Assembly: GCF_003674065.1 (NCBI RefSeq)
Contig: NZ_RDBE01000001.1
Coordinates: 15,111-79,110 of the forward strand
Length of the DNA: 64,000 bases
Source of the DNA: Nocardioides mangrovicus
GTDB taxonomy: Bacteria > Actinomycetota > Actinomycetes > Propionibacteriales > Nocardioidaceae
Direction of reading: 5' to 3'
Both the position numbers and the translations under genes were made by a program. This document shows positions 24,855 through 32,409 of this stretch, piece after piece. Under the pieces are notes generated by a model. The model was not told the DNA's origin and searched no databases. It worked only from the letters and a program-made list of their open reading frames with translations. Within the stretch, counting starts at the first letter, position 1. Each line of letters opens with the position of its first letter.

Positions 24855-26044
24855 CGGGAGCGTCGCCCGATCCGCCGGCGTACGCGGCCGCCGAGCTCGC
24901 GGGCCAGGTCGCGACCCGCGACGCCGTCGAGCCCCGGCGCGGGGCGACGTCGCCGCTTGAGCTCACGGCGCTGCAGGTCCAGCGCGCCGCGCACGGCGCC
25001 GGTGACGACGTGGGCGAACAGCTCCATCGACACCTGTTCGACGTCCACCGGATCGGTCTCGGGCTGCACCCGGCCCCGGGTGCGCAGCGAGTCGGGTTCG
25101 CCGACGACGTGGACGCCGGCCGCCTCGATCGCGGCCGCCTGGGCCTCGGAGCGCTCGTCGACCACGGCGAGCACGTCGGCCGGCAGCCCCGGCGGGCGGG
25201 CGACGTCGGCCGTGCGCTCGGAGGCCTTGAGCACGCCCGCGATGCCGGCCTGGACGATGCGCCAGTACTGCTCGCCGGTCCAGCCGTTGTCGGCGAAGAC
25301 CTGGTTGACGCGCCGCACCGCCTCGGCCTCGGCGTAGGTCAGCGAGCGGTTGTTCTTGTCCGCGGGCGCCTGCAGGGTGCCCTCGGGCAGTCCGAGCATC
25401 GAGGTGAAGGTGCGCGGGATGAGGTCGTGGTCGGCCTCGTCGGAGACGACGACGGTGATCTGCTCGCGCGGCACGTACGCCGACCAGCGATCCAGGACGG
25501 TGGCGACGTCGTGGGCGGCCCACATCATCGACCACTCCCAGTGGCCCTCGTCGGGGGCGGCCATCCGGGCCAGGAAGTCGGGGTAGCTCCACGTCATGCG
25601 CGACTTGACCCGCTCCTGCCAGTGCGAGGGCAGCAGCTTGTCGAGCCGTCGCGCGACGTAGACCAGGTGGATCCGGTCGGCCCCCAGGTCGGCGGTGATC
25701 CGGGCCGCCGCCTCGGGGGTGGCGCGGGCGAAGTCCTCGTCGCTGACGCAGATGCGGGGCAGGTCGGTGGCCCGGACGTCGGCCACCAGCTGCTCCCACA
25801 GCTCGATGCGCGGCGGCGGGCGACCGACGGCCGAGCCGATCCCCATCGCCGCCCAGCCCGCCTCGGCCGGCCGGAAGGACGGCCCGGGGTAGAACACGCC
25901 GAGCCCGGCGAGCCGCTCGCGGGAGAGGTGCATCGCGCGCTGGATCGCCGTCGAGCCGGTCTTCTGCGGGCCAAGGTGCAGCAGCAGCGACCCGTCGGCC
26001 AGGGTCGGGGCCAGGGTCGGGGTCAGGGTCGGGGGGAGGCTCAC
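24851..26044 (-). CDS. P-loop sulfotransferase-like protein, tandem paralogue
   Basis: Protein of 397 aa, closely similar to the downstream gene along its length. It has LHLGPQKTGSTAIQRAM for the phosphosulfate loop (residues ~22-38), IHLVYVARRLDKLLPSHWQERVKSR, and a basic tail (RRELKRRRRPAP...RRRIGRRSR). The start is GTG 26044, overlapping the stop of the upstream TagF-like gene (GTGA). The open frame continues upstream, but only as antisense-like sequence. The first 16 codons contain a 12-bp tandem repeat coding for TPTL/APTL units, so the N-terminus is variable in nature. It is the second gene of a three-gene operon: GT2-TagF, then two sulfotransferases. Confidence 0.72.
   Translation of the reverse strand: MSLPPTLTPTLAPTLADGSLLLHLGPQKTGSTAIQRAMHLSRERLAGLGVFYPGPSFRPAEAGWAAMGIGSAVGRPPPRIELWEQLVADVRATDLPRICVSDEDFARATPEAAARITADLGADRIHLVYVARRLDKLLPSHWQERVKSRMTWSYPDFLARMAAPDEGHWEWSMMWAAHDVATVLDRWSAYVPREQITVVVSDEADHDLIPRTFTSMLGLPEGTLQAPADKNNRSLTYAEAEAVRRVNQVFADNGWTGEQYWRIVQAGIAGVLKASERTADVARPPGLPADVLAVVDERSEAQAAAIEAAGVHVVGEPDSLRTRGRVQPETDPVDVEQVSMELFAHVVTGAVRGALDLQRRELKRRRRPAPGLDGVAGRDLARELGGRVRRRIGRRSR
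25999..26034. repeat. Three 12-bp tandem units at a gene start
   Basis: Two units ccagggtcgggg and one tcagggtcgggg, head to tail. They encode the TPTL/APTL/APTL residues at the N-terminus of the second sulfotransferase-like protein. Being multiples of three, changes in copy number would not shift the frame. Confidence 0.8.
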
Positions 26045-29000
26045 TGGGACCCGGCCCAGTCGAGGACGCGGTCGGTGGCGGTGCCGTCGTTGTGCGCGTT
26101 GAAGCGGGCGTTGAAGGCGGCGATGTCGCCGGCGAAGCGCGAGCGCAGGGCCGGCAGGTCGGCCAGGGCCTCGGCGACGTCGGCGGTGGTGCGCGCCCAC
26201 GGCCCCGGAGCCGTGCCCTCGTAGGGGAACAGCGGCTCGCGCTGGTCGAAGTACTCCTCCAGGTCGGGCACGAAGAACACCATCGGCTTGCCGGTCAGCG
26301 CCCAGTCGAAGCGCAGCGAGGAGTAGTCGAGCACGGCGACGTCGGCGGCCAGGGTGAGCTCGTTGACGTCGGGCCAGTCGGTCACGTCGACGACGCGGGC
26401 GACGCCGGTGACCCGGTCGAGCTCGCGCTGGTTGTTGTTGTGACCGCGCAGCATCACGACGTGGTCCTCGCCCAGGCTGCGCGCGAGCTGGTCCAGGTCG
26501 AGCTCGTCGAACCGCTGGGCAGCGAACATGCGGGTGGTGAGCTTGTCGCGGTAGGTGGGCGCGTAGAGCACCACCGTCTTGTCCAGCGGCACCCCGAGCC
26601 GCCCGAGCACCCGGGCGCGGACCTCGTCGGCCTCGACCCACCGGTTGCCGGGCACCAGCACGTCGCAGCGCGGGTAGCCGGCCACCAGGATGTCGGTGTC
26701 CTCGAGGGCGTACTGCTCGCGGTACCAGTTGGCCGCCTCCTCGCTGGGCACGAGGATGGTGTCCCACTCGCGCTTGGCCTTGAACACCGCGCGCGCGATC
26801 TTCTCGTCGGTGAGGCCCTTGCTGCGCCAGAACCCGATGCCCATCGACTTGAACGGGTAGCCGTGGAAGGTCTGCAGGTAGCGCTGGTGCGGCCGCTGTG
26901 TGAAGTAGGCGCCGAAGTCGATGTTGTGGCTGACGAAGCGCGCCGAGGCCAGCGCGCGGTACCACTCCTCGCTGTCGAGCAGCAGCGGCACGGCGCCCTC
27001 GGGCACCTCGGTGGACCAGTCGCGCACGCCCCAGTAGCGCACCACCTCGGGGTAGCGGTCGGCCAGGCCGCGGTCGATCGCGAGCTGGCTGTCGGTGCAG
27101 AACTCACCGCGGTAGCAGGTGAGCGCCGCGGCGTTCTCCGGCTCGACGTCCATCGTCTTGTAGGCGTCGCGCAGCCGGCGCTTGCCCGACGCGCCCCGGG
27201 TCAAGGGTGGCAATGGCGCTTCGACCGCGAGTGTCACCGCATGCTCAGGAGTCACTCCAACGTCCAGGTTCACCAGGGCACCGTGGTGAAACGTCGGCAG
27301 CGTGCCCGCGAAGCCCGCCTCTGCCGTCGCGCTCACGCCACCGGCCGTGACGCCGTAGCGGGCGGTGGGCACCACCTTGCGGGCGCCGGTGATGGTCTCG
27401 TGGAAGAGCGAGAACGTGTGCCGGTCGCCCTCGCGGGCGACCAGCGGCAGCTGCACCCGCGGGTTGCCCACCGACACCTCGGCGTCGCTGACGACGGTGA
27501 GCGTCTCCTCGCCCAGCTCGACGCCGCGCACCTCCACCGGCGAGCGGCGCGGCGTCCAGGGCCTCTTCGGCGCGTGCACGACGTCGAGGGTGAAGCCGTG
27601 GCCGGCGTCCCAGCGGCCGACGGCCTTGCCGGCGGCGGTGGTGGTGCCCGAGGCGTGGGCCACCGGGGAGAACCGCATCCGGTTGGTCAGCGTGCCCTCC
27701 GACCTCACCCCGGCGTACGTCGTCGCCACGTGCAGGTGCCAGGTGCCGGCCGGGAGCGCGTCGAGGTCGACACCCACCTCGAAGCCGCCGAGGTCGTACG
27801 GCGCGAACCGCTGCTCGCCCCACAGGTTGGCCTCGGGCAGCTGCACCGGTCGCACGTCGACCTCGCTGCGCTCACCCGACGGCGACTCCAGCCAGGCCTC
27901 CAGCGCCGGCGTCTCGCGCACCGCCAGCGCACGACGGACAGCCCAGCCGGTGACCGTGCAGCGCGAGGGGGTGAAGGCCGCCCGCGAGAGCACGCCCTCG
28001 AAGTGGCACTCCAGCGGCGAGAGGCGCGCACACGCCTCGGGCAGGTCGCGCCAGAAACCCAACGTGGGTTGGGGATCGGCCACCACGGTGCCGTCGGAGG
28101 CGTGAGCCGGCGGTACCAGCCCGACGTCGTCGAACCAGGTGTCGGCCTCCTGGATCTCGGCCCACCGTTCCTGAGCCGCGAGGTGGCCGCGCACCTTCTG
28201 GCGCACCGTCACCAGGTCCAGCGCCCGCTCGGAGGCACGCTCGAGGTAGGTGCGGTAGGTGGCGGCCAGCAGGTTGCGGTAGCTGTCGGGACCGCTCAGC
28301 GCGTGCTGGATGAACGGCGGGAAGTCCACCTCGAGCGTGCGGCCGACCCAGACGTCGTAGACAAAGTCCGAGGCCTCGGCCCGCAGCAGCTCGTGCGCCT
28401 CCTCCTTGACCGCGATCCGGTCGAGCAGGTTCTCCAGTCGTGCCTTCTGCTGACCGGTGGAGGTCTTGTTCTCCCGGATCCGCCAGTTGTAGGTGACGTG
28501 GTTGAGCACGTCGAACCGCTTGGCCCGCACGTACGCCGTCAGCATCGGCACGTGGTCCTCGTAGGCGATGTGCCCGCGGAAGTCGCCCACCTGTTCGCGC
28601 CAGAAGGACGTCTTGAACATCCGGTTGCACGCGATGATGTCCTGCATCGCGTTGGGGAACTCCTCCAGCGTCACGCCGATCCGGTCGCGCGCGTGCACGG
28701 TGCGCGCCCACACCGTGCGGATAAACTCGTTGTTGCGCAGCCGCCGCACGCTGCCCACCGAGAAGTCCGAGCCCGACTCGCGCAGCCGCCGCACCATGTA
28801 CTCGAAGGCCTCGGGCGGCACCGTGTCGTCGGAGTCGACGAAGGTGAGGAACTCCCCGCGGGCCAGCGCCACCGCACGGTTGCGGGCCGGCCCCTGCCCG
28901 GAGTTGGGCTGGGTCAGCACCCGCACCCGCGGGTCGCGACGCTCGTAGTCGCGCAGGATGTCCAGGCAGCCGTCGGTCGAGGAGTCGTCGACGGCGATCA

Positions 29001-29226
29001 CCTCGAGGTTGCGCAGCGTCTGCCCCAGCACCGAGTCCAGGGCCGCCGGCAGGTACTCGGCCACGTTGTAGACCGGCATCACCACGCTCAGCTCCGGACG
29101 CAGCCCACGTCGCTCGTAGGCCACCAGCGGCCGACCGACCGTCCGCCGGGCCGCCGCCTTCACCCGGGGAGAGGCCACCCGCCGCGCCACGCCGAGCGCG
29201 CGCTGACGAAGGGGCTGGTCCGGCAC
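26041..29226 (-). CDS. Bifunctional GT2 glycosyltransferase / TagF-like phosphotransferase
   Basis: Protein of 1061 aa. The N-terminus is a complete GT2 domain: LSVVMPVYNVAEYLPAALDS, DDSSTDGCLDIL, GQGPARNRAVALARGEFLTF, with the metal-binding D131-S-D-D134. The C-terminal TagF-like domain has catalytic H788 (QTFHGYPFKSMG) and H929 (LRGHNNN) plus VAVLDYSSLRFDWALTGKPMVFFVPD. It could both glycosylate and extend a polyol-phosphate chain. The start is GTG 29226, with -10 box TAGACT seven nt upstream and no ribosome site. The stop overlaps the next gene (GTGA), making it the first gene of an operon with the two sulfotransferase-like genes. Confidence 0.88.
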   Translation of the reverse strand: MPDQPLRQRALGVARRVASPRVKAAARRTVGRPLVAYERRGLRPELSVVMPVYNVAEYLPAALDSVLGQTLRNLEVIAVDDSSTDGCLDILRDYERRDPRVRVLTQPNSGQGPARNRAVALARGEFLTFVDSDDTVPPEAFEYMVRRLRESGSDFSVGSVRRLRNNEFIRTVWARTVHARDRIGVTLEEFPNAMQDIIACNRMFKTSFWREQVGDFRGHIAYEDHVPMLTAYVRAKRFDVLNHVTYNWRIRENKTSTGQQKARLENLLDRIAVKEEAHELLRAEASDFVYDVWVGRTLEVDFPPFIQHALSGPDSYRNLLAATYRTYLERASERALDLVTVRQKVRGHLAAQERWAEIQEADTWFDDVGLVPPAHASDGTVVADPQPTLGFWRDLPEACARLSPLECHFEGVLSRAAFTPSRCTVTGWAVRRALAVRETPALEAWLESPSGERSEVDVRPVQLPEANLWGEQRFAPYDLGGFEVGVDLDALPAGTWHLHVATTYAGVRSEGTLTNRMRFSPVAHASGTTTAAGKAVGRWDAGHGFTLDVVHAPKRPWTPRRSPVEVRGVELGEETLTVVSDAEVSVGNPRVQLPLVAREGDRHTFSLFHETITGARKVVPTARYGVTAGGVSATAEAGFAGTLPTFHHGALVNLDVGVTPEHAVTLAVEAPLPPLTRGASGKRRLRDAYKTMDVEPENAAALTCYRGEFCTDSQLAIDRGLADRYPEVVRYWGVRDWSTEVPEGAVPLLLDSEEWYRALASARFVSHNIDFGAYFTQRPHQRYLQTFHGYPFKSMGIGFWRSKGLTDEKIARAVFKAKREWDTILVPSEEAANWYREQYALEDTDILVAGYPRCDVLVPGNRWVEADEVRARVLGRLGVPLDKTVVLYAPTYRDKLTTRMFAAQRFDELDLDQLARSLGEDHVVMLRGHNNNQRELDRVTGVARVVDVTDWPDVNELTLAADVAVLDYSSLRFDWALTGKPMVFFVPDLEEYFDQREPLFPYEGTAPGPWARTTADVAEALADLPALRSRFAGDIAAFNARFNAHNDGTATDRVLDWAGSQ
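27267..27292. repeat. Imperfect palindrome copy inside a coding region
   Basis: These 26 bp match the core of the palindrome at 20867-20906 at 24 of 26 positions: GGTTCACCAGGGCACC followed by GTGGTGAAAC. It lies in the beta-rich region before the TagF-like domain, where the gene reads FHHGALVN. Confidence 0.7.
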
Positions 29227-29233
29227 GGCGGTC

Positions 29234-29239
29234 AGTCTA
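29234..29239 (-). promoter_or_regulatory. -10 box for a leaderless transcript
   Basis: TAGACT on the minus strand ends seven nt before GTG 29226. It would drive the GT2-TagF/sulfotransferase operon. Confidence 0.45.
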
Positions 29240-29364
29240 GGAGGGCGGACCCCGGTGCCTGAGCAGGTCGGGGTGCGCCTCGGTGTCGGGTCCCGCCCGC
29301 CCGCCACAGCCGGCCCACAGACGCGCGCACGACGACAGCCAGGTCGGCGGGTCAGAATCTGGGC

Positions 29365-30039
29365 ATGAGCGCCAGCACCCTGCAGCCGACGCGCGTGGTG
29401 ATCCCGGCGCCGGCCACGACGCGGCGCGGGGGCGCTGCCGCCCTGGTCGGCACCGTCGCCCTCCTGGGCCTGCTCTACGCGTTGGTGGTGCTCTGGCCCC
29501 TGGGGCGCTGGGTCGACGAACGGGTGACCGTCCGCGTCGCCCAGGCGGCCGGGCGGGAGGCCCACACCGCCGAGACGCTGCTGGCGCTCGAGTCCGCGGC
29601 CACGGTGGCCGCGGTGCTGGTGGCGGTGCTCGTGGTGGGCGTGGTGCGCAGCCGCGTCCCCGACGCGATCGCCGCCGTGGCGGCCGCCGGCCTGGCCGCG
29701 CTGGCTACGGAGACCCTCAAGCTGGCCGTGCTGAGCCGGCCGGAGACGAGCGGGTTCTCGCTGCTCCCGGGCACGGGCTCCTTCCCCAGCGGGCACGTCA
29801 CGATCGCCGTCGCCACCGCGGTGGCCGTGGTCCGGGTGGCCCCGCCGCGCGCTCGCGCCGTGACCGGGGTCGTGGCGGCGACGCTGAGCGGGCTGGTCGG
29901 GGCCGCGGTGGTGGTGGCCGGCTGGCACCGGCCGGGCGACGTCGCGGCCGGCGTGCTGGTGGCGGTCATCGCCCACCAGGCGACGGCCCTGGCCGCCGCA
30001 CGCCTCAGCCGATCGGGTCGTCGCGCCGGATGTCGATGA
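29365..30039 (+). CDS. PAP2 family membrane phosphatase
   Basis: Membrane phosphatase of 224 aa with about six hydrophobic segments. Phosphatase signatures are K119-x5-R125-P126, P-S-G-H (141-144) and H188-x3-D192. In the third motif the usual Ser-Arg seven residues before the His are Ala-Val (AVVVAGWHRPGDV). Such enzymes dephosphorylate lipid phosphates such as undecaprenyl diphosphate, a carrier that wall-polymer synthesis would use. That role is inferred from family and locus. It is divergent from the GT2-TagF gene and overlaps the 3' end of the cytidylyltransferase gene by 35 bp on the opposite strand. Confidence 0.82.
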   Translation: MSASTLQPTRVVIPAPATTRRGGAAALVGTVALLGLLYALVVLWPLGRWVDERVTVRVAQAAGREAHTAETLLALESAATVAAVLVAVLVVGVVRSRVPDAIAAVAAAGLAALATETLKLAVLSRPETSGFSLLPGTGSFPSGHVTIAVATAVAVVRVAPPRARAVTGVVAATLSGLVGAAVVVAGWHRPGDVAAGVLVAVIAHQATALAAARLSRSGRRAGCR

Positions 30040-31405
30040 CCATCCCGGTCTCGCCGCTGATGAGGACGTCCAGCGAGCGGCGCGCCACCTCGGCCGACTC
30101 CAGCAGCGAGCCGGGGGGCTCGTCGCCGAACGCCTTCGTCCGCATCGGGGTGCCGGTGCGCTCGGGATTGATGCAGTTGACCCGGACCCCGTCGACCGAC
30201 CACTCGTCGGCCAGCGCCTGGGTCAGGTTCACCACGCCGGCCTTGGCCGAGGAGTACAGCGCGTAGCCGCTGCGGCCGCGGGTGTAGGAGCTGGAGGTGA
30301 AGTTCAGCATCGACCCGCGGCTGGCCCGCAGCGGCTCGTGGAACTCCTGGGCCACCAGGATCGGGGCCAGGTAGTTGACCTCGGTGGCGTGGTAGACCGT
30401 CTCCTCGGAGGTCTCGGCCAGCTCGCCGCGGTGCAGCACCGCCGCGGCGTTCACCACGAAGTCGACCCGGCCGGCCTCGGCCATCACCTGCTCCCGCGCC
30501 GCGCGGACGTCCTCGCGCCGCTCCACGTGGGTGCGGGTGGTCGACCGGCTGAAGGTGAACACCCGGGCCCCGTGGCTCGCCGCCAGCTCGGCCAGGTCGG
30601 CGCCGATGCCGTAGCTGCCGCCGAACACCGCCAGCACCTTGCCGGCCAGCGCCTCGCGGTAGCCGGCGTCGTCGCGCTGCGCGGGCAGGTTGTCGGTGGA
30701 GAGCTGGAAGAGCTTGTCGGCCAGGTAGACGTCGATCGGGGCGGTCACCTTCATGTTGCGCTCCTCCCCGTCGACCACCCAGATGGGGACGTCGGGGGTG
30801 TAGCGCAGCACCACGGCGCAGTCGTCGGTGGCCTGGAAGTCGGGGTCCTGCATCGCGTGGGCGTACGCCGTGCGGATGGCGCCGGCGCGGAAGGCCTGCG
30901 GCGTCTGGCCGCGCCGGAACTGCCCGCGCGGCGGGATGTCGCGGATGACGTTGTCGTCGTCGACGACGATGATCGTGTCGGCCGAGGGGATCGCCACGTC
31001 GACGGCGTCGTAGCGCTCCAAGGCCTCGAAGCAGTCGGTGACGATGCGGTGGGAGAGCAGGGGCCGCACGGCGTCGTGGTAGAGCACCATGGTGTCGTCG
31101 GCGCCGACGACGTCCAGCGCGCGCAGCGAGGTCTCGTTGCGGGTGGCGCCGCCCTCGATGACGTGGGCGACCTTCTCGTAGCCGCCGGAGCGGACGATCG
31201 CGTGCACCGCGTCAAGGTGGCCCGGCGCCATCGTCACCACGATCTCGTCGACCATCGGGTGCCGGTCGAGCAGCGCGATGGTGTGCTCGAGGATCGTGTG
31301 GCCGGCGATCTTGATCAGCTGCTTGGGGATGTCCAGGCCCACCCGCAGCCCGACCCCGCCACCCAGGACGACGGCGACGCGGCGGCTCGTGCTGGCGGTG
31401 GTCAC
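30005..31405 (-). CDS. Fused cytidylyltransferase / SDR reductase (CDP-ribitol synthase type)
   Basis: Protein of 466 aa joining two enzymes. Residues ~1-235 are an IspD/TarI-like nucleotidyltransferase (VVLGGGVGLRVGLDIPKQLI, GGATRNETSLRAL, HDAVRPLLS). Residues ~255-466 are a short-chain dehydrogenase (FGGSYGIG 261-268, NAA 319-321, catalytic Y384-S-S-A-K388). The architecture matches Haemophilus Bcs1-type proteins, which reduce ribulose-5-phosphate and activate the ribitol-5-phosphate with CTP. The product CDP-ribitol would feed the TagF-like proteins. The start is GTG 31405, overlapping the upstream stop (GTGA). It is the last gene of a three-gene operon. Confidence 0.85.
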   Translation of the reverse strand: MTTASTSRRVAVVLGGGVGLRVGLDIPKQLIKIAGHTILEHTIALLDRHPMVDEIVVTMAPGHLDAVHAIVRSGGYEKVAHVIEGGATRNETSLRALDVVGADDTMVLYHDAVRPLLSHRIVTDCFEALERYDAVDVAIPSADTIIVVDDDNVIRDIPPRGQFRRGQTPQAFRAGAIRTAYAHAMQDPDFQATDDCAVVLRYTPDVPIWVVDGEERNMKVTAPIDVYLADKLFQLSTDNLPAQRDDAGYREALAGKVLAVFGGSYGIGADLAELAASHGARVFTFSRSTTRTHVERREDVRAAREQVMAEAGRVDFVVNAAAVLHRGELAETSEETVYHATEVNYLAPILVAQEFHEPLRASRGSMLNFTSSSYTRGRSGYALYSSAKAGVVNLTQALADEWSVDGVRVNCINPERTGTPMRTKAFGDEPPGSLLESAEVARRSLDVLISGETGMVIDIRRDDPIG

Positions 31406-32409
31406 GGTCGGCGAGCCTTCCGTATCCGCTGGCCGAGCGCGAACTTGGCCGCGCGGGCCACGCCGAGCGACTCCAGCTCCTCGATGCGCGCCTGCTTCTC
31501 CTCGACCTCCAGCGCGAGGGCGGCGGCCCGCACCTCGCCGTGCTCGCGCGAGGCGTCCTGCACCGCCAGCAGCCGGGCCCAGGTGTCGTCGTCGACCCCG
31601 CGGCGCCGCAGGTCGATCTTGAGCAGCTCGGCGAGGAAGCGGTGGTAGTAGTCCATCGTGTAGTGCACGTAGAACGAGCCCCACGGGTGCTCGGCGAACG
31701 AGGTGTAGCGCTCGTCGCGCAGGTCGATCTGCTCCCAGCCGTAGGTGTCGAGGCAGTAGTCGTCCATCTCGGCCCACAGCGCGTTGGCGCGGGCGACGTC
31801 GAGCGGGTGCGTCGGCTTGTGCTCGGCCAGCGGGATCGGCAGGCGTCGGTCGGGCACCTTCACCGTGCCCACGTTGAGCCCGCGGTGCACCACCACCGTC
31901 GAGTCCGGGGTGTGCTCGGCCAGGTAGCCCGCGAACCGGTCCAGCGCCTCGCGCCACAACGGGAGGTACTCCTCGGTGTGCCGGAAGATCCCGACCTTGG
32001 TCAGCTGCCCGGCCTCCTTGTGGTCGCGGTAGAAGTCGGTGCGACGGGTCTTCCAGCGGTTGTCGGTGAAGTACCGCCCGTCGGGCAGCCGGCAGACGCC
32101 GAAGTGGATGTCGCCGAAGAAGTCGAGGATGACGTAGTCGGGCCGCTCCGCTGCGAGCTTGGGGAGCACGCCACGGGTGAGGTCGTCGCGGATGTTCCAG
32201 ACGTTGTAGTCGCTCACCGCGCCGCGGTAGATCTCGAAGTCGGTCTCGATCGGCGGTGACATGAGGGCGATCATCGAGCCCTGGTTGCTGGCCACGTCGC
32301 AGGTGAACCAGCGCTTGTAGTCGGGGTTGAAGCGGGAGTTGAAGTTGTCGCGCGTCGGGCAGCTGCCGACCACCGCGACGGTGGCGGGCATCGGCGTCGA
32401 GCCGCTCAC
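31402..32409 (-). CDS. DUF6270-like polysaccharide-locus protein
   Basis: Protein of 335 aa. The N-terminal VAVVGSCPTRDNFNSRFN resembles the SCVTRD start of DUF6270 proteins, found in polysaccharide and teichoic-acid loci. GSC suggests an SGNH-hydrolase-like nucleophile region, but with Cys in place of the expected Asp-Ser context. Other notable segments are YVILDFFGDIHFGVC and WGSFYVHYTMDYYHRFLAELLKIDL. A coiled coil (EVEEKQARIEELESLG) precedes a basic C-terminus. The biochemical role is unknown. The start GTG 32409 overlaps the previous stop and the end overlaps the next start, so it is in the middle of a tightly coupled operon. Confidence 0.62.
   Translation of the reverse strand: MSGSTPMPATVAVVGSCPTRDNFNSRFNPDYKRWFTCDVASNQGSMIALMSPPIETDFEIYRGAVSDYNVWNIRDDLTRGVLPKLAAERPDYVILDFFGDIHFGVCRLPDGRYFTDNRWKTRRTDFYRDHKEAGQLTKVGIFRHTEEYLPLWREALDRFAGYLAEHTPDSTVVVHRGLNVGTVKVPDRRLPIPLAEHKPTHPLDVARANALWAEMDDYCLDTYGWEQIDLRDERYTSFAEHPWGSFYVHYTMDYYHRFLAELLKIDLRRRGVDDDTWARLLAVQDASREHGEVRAAALALEVEEKQARIEELESLGVARAAKFALGQRIRKARRP

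Noticed and set aside
28059-28073. AACCCA-ACG-TGGGTT hairpin
   Set aside because: Six-bp arms inside a coding region in GC-rich DNA; not above expectation.
28084-28098. Another 14-bp match to the CACCAC palindrome core
   Set aside because: Only half of the palindrome matches, and it encodes the common DGTVV codon run; chance in a biased code is likely.
26092-29262. 1056-codon open frame on the plus strand opposite the GT2-TagF gene
   Set aside because: The minus-strand gene has clear GT2 and TagF motifs and codon bias; the plus-strand translation is Val/Gly/His/Arg-rich without motifs.
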